DNA from: Agapetus fuscipes
Lineage: Eukaryota; Arthropoda; Insecta; Trichoptera; Glossosomatidae
DNA length: 64,000 nt
Direction: 5' to 3'
Assembly: GCA_951799405.1 (NCBI GenBank)
Contig: OX637337.1
Span: 16,800,347-16,864,346 of the forward strand
How positions within the stretch are numbered: the stretch's first letter is position 1; each line of letters starts with the position of its first letter. The notes beneath the pieces were generated by a model. The model made no database searches and was not told the origin of the DNA. It was given only the letters and a program-made list of their open reading frames with translations. This document shows, piece after piece, positions 33,480-45,857 of this stretch. Position numbers and translations under genes: made by a program.

Positions 33480-34360
33480 CACTGATTTTAGAACATTTTA
33501 TTGGAGGTATCTTCGTATAGTAAGTGAAGTCATTATGAACTATTACTAATTTCAAACTTACTACAGGATTTTCACACTTGAATTGTGTTTACTATCGTAA
33601 AAAATAGGGAAAAAGATGCATTTATCTGAGAAACTCTTACTGACTTAATATGTCACTTATTTAGTTTTACCTTTAAGGTATCGAAATGATGTTAATAATG
33701 TTTTTGTGCTTCCATTTCATGATACCACAATCATAAAGAAGTCTTATATTTTCTAGCTGAGCAAAACAAAGCCACAGCAGCGTGTGGCAGGGTAAGCTAG
33801 TTGCGGATGCAGTACTCAATACCATTTTTGCGAGCTTGGTCGTCCCAAATCAGCGTCAATTTCGTAAGCAAGACCCAATTGCTGTAAGGCTGTGAATCTT
33901 TGTGACCGGCCTTTGATACTTCACCCCAGCGAAGAGCATATTTGAAAATTCAGTGATAAACCTACTACGGTACGAACAAGAGTCCATGGTGTTAAATATT
34001 ACCTATGTTACAACCGGTCTATCAATTTATACAATTTTAGATACTAACGACGCGACGCCTTTTATTTTACGATAAAACAGTAGATGCATTGGAGGGAACC
34101 TAAAATCATAAAACGCGTAAACCCTTTTTGTTTAAATTAAAAATTAAAAATATTTGTAAACTTATAGGCAGAACCACCTATTTTTTTTAAGTAAATGCGC
34201 TTCATATCAGTAAGGCGGTATCCGAGGGCTCGGAGCCGACATGCCATGTTGTCCGGCATTGTCAAGAAATCCATCTTACCAAATATATGCATGGAATGTA
34301 GTCCAATATTATTCATATGTCCAATCAGTATTCGTCAAATTTTTAACTGTATTAATTGTT
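33480..34360. other. No gene; family E fragment only
   Basis: GCAAGACCCAATTGCTGTAAG and GTGACCGGCCTTTGA at 33868-33915 are a family E piece. The sequence at 33447-33520 echoes 11050-11130. Nothing coding. Confidence 0.35.
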
Positions 34361-34361
34361 A

Positions 34362-34674
34362 CTTGACTTGTAGCTTCGTATGACGCTGACCACCCATGCC
34401 TGTTATAAAAATGAATTCACTTTTACTAATGCTAACCCTGCTTCAGAGAAACACGTTCAAAGTTACAAAGTTTATGTTCATGAAGATGATATCTACATTT
34501 GCAAGTAGGTACACATGCAGCATTTGACTGCAAAACCTGTAAGTCGACACGCGGCACGTATAAGCGCTAACTATATATATGTCTGTCTAACGTGTCTGCT
34601 TGTAGGATTGCATGTAAAATGAATCTAAAATGTTATATATCTTTGCAATTTCGATTATAGATTAAAGACGCGAG
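34362..34674 (+). repeat. Family A repeat with an internal duplication
   Basis: ACTTGACTTGTAGCTTCGTA, CTGACCACCCATGCC and a doubled middle (CATTTGCAAGTAGGTACAC... and ...CGTGTCTGCTTGTAGGATTG). Tail CTTTGCAATTTCGATTATAG. Confidence 0.65.
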
Positions 34675-35071
34675 GACGTTTGTTCAGAGTATTGCAGAGG
34701 ATGATTTTAAAAAAAATAAAAAATTTAGGCGAAAATCATATTTGCAACTTAGATTAAATAGTAGGCCTCGTTTTATTGCTACATTTTATTTGGTACAAAT
34801 TTCAACACTGTAATTTTAATGACATCATATACACAATCTTTTACTTTGAAGTCAAATTTGGCTTCAAATTAGGGTTGCCATGTCTCGCTGAAACTTTTTT
34901 GGGACATCTAGAGATGTGCGTATAGAAATAAAGTTAAGAAGTTATTTTAAATGTTATAATGGAGGAGAACTTGCATGAAAAAGGTGACAAGGCACGAAAT
35001 GTAAGAAATATTAATTTTCTTTCATTTATTGATTGTTTTTACTTATTTATTTAAATGCATGTTTTTTTGTG

Positions 35072-35225
35072 TTTCTTGACTTATAGATTGGTATGAGGCT
35101 AACCACCCATACTGTAATAATTTAATCAATGCCTTGCAACTTTTGCCGACTAAAACAGGGTGGCATTGCCTAAAGTGAAGCAATTTTGATAGTATGGATG
35201 GTTAGCGTCATACCAACCTACATAG
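35072..35225. repeat. Two family A heads in inverted orientation
   Basis: A plus-strand head (CTTGACTTATAGATTGG, 35075 on) abuts a minus-strand piece (CTTGCAACTTTTGCCGAC ... CATACCAACCTACATAGG). Together they form an imperfect hairpin. Confidence 0.6.
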
Positions 35226-35239
35226 GTACCTACTTAAGG

Positions 35240-35467
35240 TCTAAAAAGTATATATTCTTTTGAGATTCATAATTAATACACGCCTAAAAGCAGACACGTG
35301 TAATTTAGCACAAGTTGCATCGGTATTTACAAAATAAGACCCGAAACTCAAATGACCATAAACGCTGCAACCTTGACGACTTTCCCTCATAAAGAGATGA
35401 ATGGCAATATTAAATCAATTTTTATAGCATGGGTAGTCAGCCTCACAACAGCCTAAAATCCGTAACA
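35240..35467 (-). repeat. Family A repeat, diverged
   Basis: CCTAAAAGCAGACACGTG, CATAAACGCTGCAACC and GGGTAGTCAGCCTCACAAC. Confidence 0.6.
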
Positions 35468-35490
35468 GATTTTTATACAATCATGACGGA

Positions 35491-35825
35491 TAGTCCAGTC
35501 GATAGCCCAGTTGGCAGAGCGCTTGCATTTAATGCCTAGAGCTTGGGTTCGAACCCCACCGACGCGTCGGTGTCAGAAATGATTTACTGTTCCAGTGTTT
35601 ATTTCAAAACCCAGAATAAAATACCAATAATACTCAGCTTTTACAATAAATGAGAACCATTCCCTCGGGAGCTGGGAAACCTCCACTTCAATTGAACGGG
35701 TTGGCTGGCGTAAGGCTACACTTACCATTAAAAATTAATATGCTCCACTCCCCACATGCGACACACTCGAGGACAACGCGGTTAGGTTAGCAGTATATGT
35801 GCATTTCAGTTGCGACATTTAAGAC
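35491..35825 (+). repeat. Family C SINE, near complete
   Basis: AGTCGATAGCCCAGTTGG (box A) and TGGGTTCGAACCCC (box B), a CGACGCGTCGG palindrome replacing the usual CGAGGG, then CGGGAGCTGGGAAACC, CCCACATGCGAC and GGACAACGCGG. Confidence 0.75.
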
Positions 35826-36224
35826 GAAAGGTAGTGTTATTGGGTCTTCGGTAACTATAAAAAGTTTTTATGTTCCTTTGACAACGATCCCATTTTTTTA
35901 AAACGGATGGCAGCCCTACTTGATGTGTACCTAATTACGTATACTGTGTCGAAATTTACATAGCCATTAAATATTTCGGAAATATTTCAAAGAAAAAAAG
36001 TAAGTACCTACCATGTTAAAATTACTGTAATGCTCTCCGCACAACATGTTTATTACTACAATTATTAGTTTAGACTGGCAATGTATTATTTTGAATATGA
36101 TTTTATGTTCAGATATTTAGATATGTTAAACCAGAGGCGGTACCAAAACACAAATGATTTTATTAGAAAAACATTTACTGTTTCAAAATGTAACTCTACT
36201 CGTACTTCACTCCCGATTCCTTTT

Positions 36225-36563
36225 GAGGTGGCCACAGCCACTGCCGATTTCCTTCATTTCTTTCTATTCTTGCATGTCTTGACTCTCACTCTCTATTGCC
36301 AGTTATACACAATTTATCAATGTAAGCTTTCTTGGCCAACCTTTTCCTTTCACATATCCTCTGCATTTACACTTAATTTGTTTTCTATCATACTTTCTTT
36401 CCACATGCCCAAGCCACCTCATCACATGTTTTTGTACCATTTCTTTCACATCCTCTTTCAACTTGCATTTCTCTTTTACCCATTCACAACACAATGACGT
36501 CAAAATGCTAACACACACAACAAACGACCAAATCGTAAGCAAACAAATAGAAGATAAATACAA
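36225..36563 (-). pseudogene. RT2-like C-terminal fragment
   Basis: Minus frame: CCEWVKEKCKLKEDVKEMVQ, HVMRWLGHVERKYDRKQI, YVKGKGWPRK. The 3' end AGGTGGCCACAGCC matches other RT2 ends. Confidence 0.5.
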
Positions 36564-37175
36564 ATATAATACCTACATCAAAGATGTACCATTTTCTTTT
36601 TTATAACAAAATTCTTATCATTATTAGATATGTAAAAAAATTGAGAAGTGTAACAGGAAAACTCTAAATTTTTTTACATAATAATGACAAGATTTTTTTT
36701 ATAAATAAGAAAATGGTACATCTTTCGTGCATTATATTTTATTTGTTTGCTGTACATTTTGGTCCTTTGCTGTGCGTATATTCTCATTATTGTGTTGTAC
36801 TAAATTTTATTTATATTTTCCTGTTTTTCTCTTGTTTAAGCTTTGTGAAAAGCATTTTATGAAAATTGAATGAAATTCTTTTAAATAACTACTTTCGTAC
36901 GACTTTGTATTAAGTGTGGTTTGAGAATATTATTTAAATTGTCGATAATTATATTTGATTGATTTTCAGTTCATCGCGCGGTTGCCTCGGGCGTCAAACG
37001 CAGCCAATCCGGCTCTCATAACTTATACGGGGTGTGATGAAGACGAGAAATATGCATAATATGGGAACTTAAGTGTACAAATTAAGAGGTTCCATTGATG
37101 TAAGGAAGAGAAAAACACAGTATTTATGCATATACTTGTGCAGAAAATGGGACAATTTTTGGTAGATTTTTTAAG

Positions 37176-37434
37176 TTTCTAATCTAATCTAAGTCGCAAA
37201 GATATGTAACATTGGGGATTCACATTACATGCATTCTCAGAAGCAGACATGTACAAGTTCGCGCTTGAGCATGCCGTATGTGAAACTACAACATACAAAA
37301 ACAAATCTCAATCAAATGAACATAAGCCCTGCAACTCCTGCCGACCTTCCCTGAAACAGGGGTGACATTGGCAAAGTGAACCATTTTCTACAGCATGGGT
37401 GGTCGACCGCGTACCAACCTATAAGTCAAGGAAT
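37176..37434 (-). repeat. Family A repeat, complete
   Basis: Tail TTTCTAATCTAATCTAAGTC, CATGCCGTATGTGAAAC, GGGTGACATTGGCAAAGTG and head CCTATAAGTCAAGGAA. Confidence 0.85.
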
Positions 37435-37465
37435 TAGTTATAAAATTATATAAACGAAATTGGAA

Positions 37466-37625
37466 ACACTAAGGGCCTTTTCAGACACAACGCATTCTGC
37501 CCGGTTTGTGTATGGGGTACCGGACAAACCGTGTGAAAGCTTTCATACATCTCCATACACTGCTGACTTCTGACCCGTCATCGGATAGAAAAATAAAACA
37601 GACAAATCGGACAGAATACGTTTCT
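37466..37625. repeat. Possible decayed DNA transposon end
   Basis: GGGCCTTTTCAGACACAACG opens a relatively GC-rich block with CCGGTTTGTGTATGGGG and a partial mirror CCGGACAAACCG. The other terminus was not found. Confidence 0.25.
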
Positions 37626-38584
37626 TGTAAAAAAGCAATCGGGGATTCAAAGTACCTTTAAAAACCTTGGGTTTCTGCATCTGAAAATGGGATTTTTGTT
37701 ACATTTTTAGGCTCTAGTTATCGATCGTTAGTTCAAGTCCACAGTAACTTACAAGACCATGTTTTGATGTTCAATCTACAACAATTTAAGCATGCATGGC
37801 ATATCCTGTTGCGGGTTGCCTTGTTTGGTCATTAACGATCTTGCACGGTGTTTAAGATGATTTGACACCACACCAACGCTGCGCCAAGTCCTCGACGTGT
37901 ATTAGAGCAGCAGAAATCATCGGAAGGTAGATTCGGAAACTGATTATTGTGTTTCAATTCCAGAATTGGTTTGCAGCAATGTTCAACCATCTTTTTCACT
38001 ATTTCTCCCTCTCAAAGGCAATCTCTGTGTTCCTTGCAGGAGGAACAGCTCATATCTGCCTATTTATCCTGTAGGAACTTTTGTCCGTTTCTTGAAAGTT
38101 TGTCCTATAAATCAGGAGACCTTCCTGGCGTACTGCGTGTTCTATCCATCTTGCACTTCTTTAGGACAAGGTTTTGACCAGGTGCCTTCCTCCTCCGATT
38201 TCGGTTTTTTGATAGTGTGAAGAAGAGAGATATCAAAAGGAGAAACGTACACGAAATGTGTATTGTTTATGTGCGTTCACAGTTGCAGACAAGGAAAACA
38301 ACAGAGCGACACGGTAACTGAACGTCGATTTCAGCTGAAAGAAGGCATTTTGACGACCTTAAGGTCTTCAAACTGACAAAATCAATGGGCATTAGTGTGT
38401 TTTCTTTATCAAAATACTCTTTCACCAAACAACTCAGTTAACTTCCCGTTGAACTGGGAAACGCGTCATTTTTCATTATGACTGCTGTAGTTCCCTGTTC
38501 ACAGTATGATCAGTACCTACGGCATATTTAAATACGAGTATGTCTGCCAACCCTGTTGTCCTCATGTGTACAAATAAATTATGT

Positions 38585-38760
38585 CCACTTTGTCTGCTCT
38601 CCTCTGGTATCGGGTACCAGGGCGGCAGCAGGCGCGAGGAGGTAGCAAGTTGTATGGTCCGCGTTACGTCAGACCACACACGCCGCCGCCAGGCCACGCC
38701 CCCCAGTGATGGATCACTCATTGTACCGGCCACCTCTTCATGAGCTCTGAGCGCCTAATA
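38585..38760. promoter_or_regulatory. GC-rich island, possible conserved regulatory element
   Basis: About 175 bp of GC-rich, apparently single-copy DNA. It shares the word AGGCCACGCCC with the 56.3 kb island and contains TTACGTCAG (CRE-like). Open frames exist on both strands (for example 38540-38743 +), but neither protein is recognisable and no splice signal frames them. Regulatory DNA is the likelier reading; a short unknown exon is the alternative. Confidence 0.25.
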
Positions 38761-38769
38761 GCTACACTT

Positions 38770-38850
38770 TATGACGCCTTCAATTAAACAAGAAATAAAA
38801 ATAAATATCTAGGTGTTTTTGTGTGAATCACACCTCAAGGGTCCACACAA
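38770..38850 (+). repeat. Family B repeat
   Basis: GTGTTTTTGTGTGAATCACAC then CTCAAGGGTCC. Confidence 0.55.
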
Positions 38851-39009
38851 CTGTGATAAAATATATCGTGGGTGGTGTAATAACAAAATACAGAGGTTGA
38901 CTATGGATAAGAAAATATACAATAAGTACAATAACTAAGCAACCAACAACGACGACACCGAGAAGCCGAATTAAGAGCAATTATCAAGGGAAGGTATGTA
39001 TTGTGCTAC

Positions 39010-39300
39010 CACATACCTATCTTCTTCTTCGGTGCCACTTCTGACAAAGATTGGCGATCGTCATGGCTATTTAGTATTTTCCTTTTGGATGCCGTTGCTC
39101 GAAATAGGATCTTGGTGCTTTTGCCAAACCACTATCGTAGATTTTTCAGTCTTGATGTCCTTGGGCGTCCTTGAGTTTTTGTCTCAATCTTTCATTGTAT
39201 GACAAAAGGGAGAAGGCGGTATTTTTCATTCCTCATAAAGTGATCGAAGAATACTAGGTTTCTCTGTTTGATGGTTGAGAAGTTCATTAGTGGTATGCAT
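39010..39300 (-). pseudogene. RT5 3' fragment
   Basis: Plus-strand CTTCTTCTTCGGTGCCACTTC and ATTGGCGATCGTCATGGC are the antisense of the RT5 3' end. Upstream are remnants of the tail TKTQGRPRTSRLKNLR. Confidence 0.5.
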
Positions 39301-39337
39301 GCGACGTGTGTTTTTTTGTTCTTCTCAGGTAAGGGGA

Positions 39338-39568
39338 TCAGCATTACGCCAACCGCTTAAATTAATTAAGGGGTTTGCCTATTTCCGAGGGAGAAGGTTC
39401 TCATTTTTTTTAAACCTGGGTGATCCTTTCCAATTCTACGATACATAGGCGTAATATAAACATCAGAACGGGAAATCATTCCTCACAACTTACATCAAAG
39501 ATGGGGATCAGACTCTAACCTTCTAGCTTTGAACACAAGCGTTCTACCAACCGAGCTGTATAACTGAA
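39338..39568 (-). repeat. Family C SINE, diverged
   Basis: CAGCATTACGCCAACCGC, AGGGAGAAGGTTCTCAT, GGGAAATCATTCCT and CTACCAACCGAGCTGT (antisense box A). Confidence 0.55.
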
Positions 39569-39894
39569 TGCCAATATTTTACAATAAAACTGTTGTTCTG
39601 TATCCATTCCGCTAAGGGACACCAAAGGCTCGGTAGAGTTTTGTCCAATATACCAATTTAGCAACCAAATATGTAAAGGTAGCTGGAATTGTAGGCCAGA
39701 TTAGGTATGGCTTGCATCAGAATAGTTTTCGAGAAAATTCCAGAGGCTCTCGGTGAGATATCTTGGTAGTACGTGCCACTTGGACCGAGGAATCGGTAAG
39801 TGGTCCAAGAATTGAAGTTGCAAGTGAATGCGTGGCAGGGTAATCAGAAATAATAAGCGAATGGAAGCCTGATTGACGTCATGGGAAATGGATT

Positions 39895-40015
39895 TTAAAA
39901 ATAATAAATCAATATTAAATGTTTTTTTGTGAGCGCTGTTTTGGCGAATAACACCTCAAGAACCCTCTGCGCGCTTGGTTGTCGCTACAGGAAAGCGCTG
40001 ATTCAGCACAAAATT
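39895..40015 (+). repeat. Family B repeat, longest copy
   Basis: TTTTGTGAGCGCTGTTTTGG, ATAACACCTCAAGAACCCTC, GGTTGTCGCTACAGGAAAGC and CTGATTCAGCAC. A family E piece follows at 40143. Confidence 0.6.
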
Positions 40016-40142
40016 GGAAAAAAGTCTGGAGGACAAACGTCAGATGTATATTTGAATAGGATCCTTAGCAAACAATCACAAAATGTGAGTATGCATTTTC
40101 CCTAGGAAACCGGACGTCACAATTTTTTTTTTTCACAACATT

Positions 40143-40200
40143 TTCAGGCAAGACCCAGTTGTTGTAAGGCTGAATGGACCTTTGGTGACCCTTGTTGGTA
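40143..40200 (+). repeat. Family E fragment
   Basis: GGCAAGACCCAGTTGTTGTA and AATGGACCTTTGGTGACC. Confidence 0.45.
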
Positions 40201-40892
40201 CAGCCAGAAGAATAATTCAACCCTGTGAAGAACAGATATAGTTATTTTTTACAAACCAAGAAGATTTTGTAATGTGGAATTTTTTATGGGAAAATGAAGA
40301 AAAGATGGGAAACAAGAAATAAATTGAGTAACTCTTGTGTAGGTATAATTTCAATAAACGGATCTCGAAGCGTGGCGTAGAGAAGACTTGGCAGCTAGAA
40401 TCCGTCGTCTCTTCACTCTTCCCTGCATTATGGATGCAGTAGCTAATATTTATTCGTATTATTTCTCATAATGTTTATGACACCAATCCAGCAACTCTGA
40501 TTCGAGCGAATGAAACTCCGTTGATCTTCATTCTTTGATAACAAAAAAAACTCATTTATTTACACTTTTCTGGAAACTTCAATATTCCTGTAATATACTC
40601 GTAGCACGTTCCATGGTGATATTGTTGGACTGTTTAAAGTATTGCCATACTTCTTTTTCACGGCAGCTTTTGTATCTTTTTTGTAACGAATATACTCATA
40701 GTCCCAAAGGGATACAAGACCCGCAGTAAAAATGTACAGCTACAATTATTACTTGAACAGTTAGCCGAAGAAGAAAGCACGTGTCTCTCGAATGGCATTT
40801 TGTTTTCATTTTTACAAAGTTGTAAGGTCCACAGAGCATCTTTCACAATCAACAAAAAAGTATGAAATATTGATTTTTATTTTAATTTTAGA

Positions 40893-41155
40893 ACCATTCC
40901 GGTCCAAAGCGTAGTTGGTAGAACGTTGGGTTAAAAGTAGGAGAGCTAGGATTCTGTTGCTTTGAAGGTAACGGACAGGAGTTCCCGTTTCTGTGTTTTT
41001 TTCTAACACAAATCATAGTACCCTATTAAGGGTAAAGTTTACTCAGCCTTAACAAGATATCAGAACCTCCTCTAATGAAATAAGGTTCTAGATATTTTCC
41101 TTTTAAATCAAATGTGATGCAACTCAATTAAGCTGCACGTATATAGCAACTTATT
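40893..41155 (+). repeat. Family C SINE, decayed
   Basis: TCCGGTCCAAAGCGTAGTTGG, GTAAAGTTTACTCAGCC and TGATGCAACTCAATTAAGCTGC. Confidence 0.5.
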
Positions 41156-41317
41156 GATCCGTTATCCCTGAAGGGGTGTTCACAAGAAAATTCTACCTTA
41201 CACCAACAAGTTAACTTTATTAAACGATGGTTGGATAGATATCGATAAAAAGCGCTCGAACATTGTGCACCTTAATAAATGTTTTTTTTTTTAACAAAGT
41301 GTACTTATGTTCTAAAT

Positions 41318-41719
41318 CAGGCCTGGCCAACCCGCGGCCCGCGACGCCTTTAAGTGCGGCCCGTGGTCATGTGTGATGATGTTTTTAAATTATGTATTTA
41401 TATATTTTTTTATTTAAGAACTTTATTGTCGTTAAAGTTGTACAATTTAAAATCAAAACTACCCCAGAACTTTCCTAGTAAAAACACTATTTGACTGGAC
41501 TAGAGATATTTTTAGGCGATTTGAGTTGCAGCGGCAACAGATTTAAGCGTTAATGTGTAATATAGGGGTGAAATTTTGAAAAAATATCGAATTTTTCCCG
41601 CAAAAACATTGTCGTTTTTTTATATAATTTTTTTTTGCAAAATATTTGTATGTGTGGCCCTTGGGAAAATTTTAGGCCATCAATGCGGCCCGGGGTGCAA
41701 TTTGGGTTGGCCAGGCCTG
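41318..41719. mobile_element. hAT-like non-autonomous transposon with perfect 8-bp target duplication
   Basis: Perfect 16-bp inverted ends CAGGCCTGGCCAACCC, flanked on both sides by TTCTAAAT (41310-41317 and 41720-41727). The subterminal regions are rich in GCGGCCCG words on both sides. 402 bp, no transposase. The CAGGCCTGGCCAACC-type terminus and 8-bp duplication are diagnostic of hAT elements. Confidence 0.9.
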
Positions 41720-42059
41720 TTCTAAATGAATACTTAAAAGATATTTTTATTACTACGTAAATGTTGCAAATATAAAATTAAAAAACAATCTGTTTGATTT
41801 ATTTATTGTTCCCTATTGTGCCTTCATCCTTATTCTCAACGTCCACTCGGCATCTTGTCTTTTTTATGAGTCTTTCATCCAGGACGTGCCGTCTTATCCA
41901 CTCAGGGTGGCAATCCAAGTTGCTCCCTTCTCCCATCCAGACCTCACCCCCAGGATATGAGGGAATCTGGGAGCTGGGGAGACTTGGTTACAATTCAATT
42001 AGTGCACGCGTGCCTCCCGAGGGAATGCATGGAGAGAATTAGCAAGAGAGATGGGAATT

Positions 42060-43050
42060 GAGGAAGTCTTTCTTCTTCTTCTTAATCAACATCAAATCAA
42101 ATCTGTCCATAGTAAATTACACAAATTCGTGAGAATCGTTTAATTTGAGTGCTCCTTTGAACTTGAAGGAAAAAAAACAATTGAAATGTGCAAACAGATT
42201 TTTTTCGAAAAGTATGTAAGCGTCCTATAGAAAGAACGTTTTTTCAAATTTCTATAAGCAGTCAATTTTATCAATTTTCTGAAGGCTATATCTAAGTATT
42301 ATACCTACGGCGCTGAGCTGATATTGTTTTCAAATAATGGTAAATTTAGTTACTTTTAACATTGCAGAAAAAATATTTTAAAAAAAGGCAAAGTTTAGAA
42401 CTAACATTGAAAAAACTAAAAAAAAGTGCAAAATCTTTTATCGGATTGTAGTTATCACAGGTCTTTCGAAGCTGCAAACTTGGATATACAGTGGATATGG
42501 CAGTGGTCCTAACAACATATCAAAAATCATAACTAGCCGATAGTTTGTGATTAAAGCCCCGTTTCGTGTGAAGTATGACGAGATATGAATATTGCGTGAT
42601 TTGGCAAACGTACCTAAGCGTGATCTTGTATGTGTGCTTGTTAGCTCACATTTTATATGAATCCTAAATTAAAAAAAATATTTGAACCTTATATTATAAA
42701 TTTTAGTGCAGAGTGACCTTAAATAACTCGCATAAATCTGCAACTCAGATTATTATTTCATCCACAAACACACACATATTTTACCATCCCTATCATTTGT
42801 AATAGATACATCCACAATTTGTGCGACTTCCATCTGCCATTAGTACAGCAAGAAGATTTTCCATTAACTCGGCAACAAGTTACAATGTTGCCTGGCCACC
42901 CCTCCTGCTATTTGCCGGCTGAGATTTGCAATCAAACTAGTACATGCTGCCATGAAAGGACCCAACAGGTAGGACACAAATAAGAGAAACATGTCGCAAG
43001 AAAAGTGGCAATTCTTTGCTGTTTTTGCAATTTGTTGCCTGAATGCTACT
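42060..43050. other. No gene seen
   Basis: AT-rich spacer. A degenerate family A trace (GTGTGCTTGTTAGCTCAC...ATATGAATCC) lies around 42600-42690. Confidence 0.3.
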
Positions 43051-43055
43051 GGATC

Positions 43056-43120
43056 TAATATATCTATATCTATAATAATCTATGTTACAAATATATAACA
43101 GCATTTTAGATTCATACATC
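43056..43120 (-). repeat. Family A tail fragment
   Basis: ATCTATATCTATAATAATCTA then TGTTACAAATATATAACAGC. Confidence 0.45.
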
Positions 43121-44258
43121 GTCGAGTTGTCAAAACGATGGTAGTCATCAAATTAAATATTACAACAGAGACAGAACATACAGTAACACTTCAATTAATT
43201 AAGAATTATTTTTTCTTTTAATGGTTTGTTTATTACAGCGGTGAAAATCAAATTGAATTTTAATGTGTAACACAAGTGATTCTTGACTCACTGTTCACTG
43301 TAAACATCGCGTTTTTAAGGCGACAGATAGGGTAATTCTCACTAACATAGGCTCTCCTAGAACGTGAAGATGAAATAAAATAATCCCCGCGGATAGGGAG
43401 CAACCCGTCTGGTAAACGTTGTGACTTATTGCCAACTTCGTCAAACCAAGCATCGAAATGTCGTAGGTATTAAAATAAATCTGTATTCAACAGACGGTTG
43501 ATAGGCAGGGAGAAGATTTCTATGAACAAGTGAAAACAATATTTTATGTAGGGCAATAGATAATTAAAATAATGTATCAATTTAAAAATGTTTATTACGG
43601 ATTTTTTTTCAAACTAATTTTCGCAAAAAATCGCCCGAGGCGCCAATTTTTTTTTCGAAAAAAATAGAACGGATGTTAAATAATTGATATTCAATCTTAA
43701 ATAATTTTATCGTAAATAATCAAAGACGGCAGTATTCAGACAGACTTTTTTCAGGAATGAGACAAATGTATGGAGACATGTAAAATTATTTTCTGTTTTA
43801 ATATATTTTTCTTCTTTTCTAACATAATCCTAGATTGCCAGGTTTGAATCTATCGGGGTTATTCACAACACTTTTGATTCGTAGCTGATGCATGGATCTA
43901 ATTCTTTTGTATGGAAAATTCACGTTAGGTGACGGCTGAGCCATGGATTTGCTGTGCGTGAATAACACCGTTTAAGATTCAACTTGGTGTTACTCTTTTT
44001 CCAACGCTTACGCCCGCGGGGGTCGGATTCCATTGAATGTTTAAATTACGCGGTATTAACATTGAATAAATTGATAATTTCGTAGTGGCCGAGATAATGA
44101 CAGGTGACGTCAATTTGAAATTTAATGACAACCCGCCATCTTGGTTCGAAATGGACTCGGCACATTTTAAATGAGGGAAAATGTGACGTCACTTGGCCGA
44201 GCTAGAGGAAGGACAGAGTAATTACTTTGTAAGGATACTAAACCTATACCCTACGTTA
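43121..44258. other. No gene seen; two CRE-containing patches
   Basis: AT-rich. GGTGACGTCAATTTG (CRE at 44105-44112) and TGTGACGTCACTTGGCCG (44184-44191) lie within 100 bp; the second context is shared with 32387. Confidence 0.35.
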
Positions 44259-44515
44259 TCTATCATCTAAGTTGCATAGATATATTAAATTTAACATTCA
44301 TATTAAATGCATTCCTTCGTGAAGGCACGTATAAGTTTGAACTTACACATACTGCATGTGCAGGTACCTACTTACAAAATAAGGCGAACCTCAAAAAATA
44401 TAAACCTTGTAACTCCTACCATCTTTACCTGAAACGATGTGGCATTGGCAAAAGTGAATATTTTTTTAAAGTATGGGAGGTCAGCCTTATTATACCAACT
44501 TATTGGACAAGAAAA
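44259..44515 (-). repeat. Family A repeat
   Basis: CTATCATCTAAGTTGCATAG, CACATACTGCATGTGCAGG, GTGGCATTGGCAAAAGTG and GGGAGGTCAGCC. Confidence 0.75.
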
Positions 44516-44576
44516 TAAAAAATACCCACATGTGGATGTGAATTACGAATTAACAAAAAAGGAATAAAAATTATAT

Positions 44577-44789
44577 CTTTTCTATGTTGCAAGGATGTGT
44601 AACATTAAAAGGATTCACATTATGTGCATTTTCACAAGCAGACACGTATAAACATGCCGCATGTGGACTTACAATACAAAAACCTACATCTCAAATGAAC
44701 AGAAACCCTGCAACTCTTTCCGACCTTTCCTGAAACAGGGGTGACATTGGCAAAGTGAACCATTTTCGACAGCCTATAAGTCAAGGAAC
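44577..44789 (-). repeat. Family A repeat with a deletion near its head
   Basis: CACAAGCAGACACGTATAAAC, CATGCCGCATGTGG, GGTGACATTGGCAAAGTG, then directly CCTATAAGTCAAGGAAC. Confidence 0.75.
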
Positions 44790-44799
44790 TAAATTAAAC

Positions 44800-44868
44800 T
44801 AAATGCTCTGGCTGCTGAAATTGCAGATCAACCGCCATTTCTTTCGGTCCTTGCATACCTTGCACACT
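44800..44868 (-). pseudogene. RT1 3' terminal tail
   Basis: AAATTGCAGATCAACCGCC and TTTCTTTCGGTCCTTGCATA match the end of RT1 at 14916-14965. It sits about 10 bp upstream (minus sense) of the family A copy. Confidence 0.5.
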
Positions 44869-45194
44869 AGAAGAAGAGGAAGAATATTCCCTCAATCAAG
44901 GTGGGATGGAGAAAATAAAAAATAAATACATGTCCCCATGGAAAATTTGGGAAAATATCCCCTTGGTTTGGAGTGGATCCTTTTCAATCCTGACAAGGGC
45001 CGGATTTGGGAAACGGCAATACCCGACAGATTTAAAAAAAAGGGTCAAATAAAGGCGAAAATAAAAGTGGCCGTATTTCTTTGTCGCCTGTCGGACAGCT
45101 GGTCTGTGCAGTGGGAGAGCGGGGGGGCTGACGGATAGCCCCTTCTGGATACGCCACTGGTTAATGTACCTACTGGGAAATGTATTTAAAAATT

Positions 45195-45418
45195 GTATAT
45201 TTAAGCTCTCTTTATACAGATTTCAATATTATAATGCATGTCCGCCAAGCAGACGCGTGTATCTTAAGCTTACACGTATTGAATTTAAAAATATAAAATG
45301 AGTTCTAAAATTCAAATGAACATAAACCCTGCAATCTTTGTTGCCATTGTCTGAAACAAGAATAACCAAATTTGTCAATGTGTCTGGCAGCCTCATATCG
45401 ACGTATAAGTCAAGGAGC
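45195..45418 (-). repeat. Family A repeat, diverged
   Basis: GCATGTCCGCCAAGCAGACG, CATAAACCCTGCAATC and head GTATAAGTCAAGGAGC. Confidence 0.65.
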
Positions 45419-45476
45419 AAAAAATATAAAATACTTATATACTAAACTGTGTACCAAAAAATATTTTTCTTAAGCA

Positions 45477-45797
45477 AGATCCAGTTGCTGTAAGACCAGG
45501 TGAACCATTGTGATTGGTCTTATGGTAACGCGCAGCTGGATTGAATATAAAAAACTGAAACTAATTAATTAATTAAATTCCTTGAAAATAGTTTTTTTTT
45601 TTTTTTTTTAAATAGATTTGTGGAAAGGAATGCAATCCACCAACCTATTTTGCCTGGCCAGTTGTCTTCATGCGAAAGCAGAAGTTTGTGTGTATGCAAC
45701 GGCATCTGTTGAACCAGGGTCGAAGCTATCGTCGCGGGATTCGAACCAACGTTATCCGGTTCCAAATAACCTGACTCGATCCCCGCGGCCATAACAC
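45477..45797 (-). repeat. Family E tRNA-derived SINE, head and body pieces
   Basis: 45477-45535 is the family E body motif (AGCAAGATCCAGTTGCTG, on the plus strand). 45690-45797 on the minus strand holds TTATGGCCGCGGGGATCG and TTGGTTCGAATCCCGCGAC (box B). The pieces may belong to two insertions. Confidence 0.45.
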
Positions 45798-45857
45798 CAA
45801 CATATTATGTAACTTTGATATGTATTAACTATGTAACTACAGTTATTACTTACATAT

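Noticed and set aside
38476..38743. Overlapping open frames on both strands in the GC-rich island as protein-coding exons
   Set aside because: Neither product is recognisable, no splice signals frame them, and GC-rich DNA gives long frames by chance.
44938..45165. hAT element ending at GATACGCCACTGG
   Set aside because: Only one plausible terminus was found. The matching left end and target duplication could not be located.
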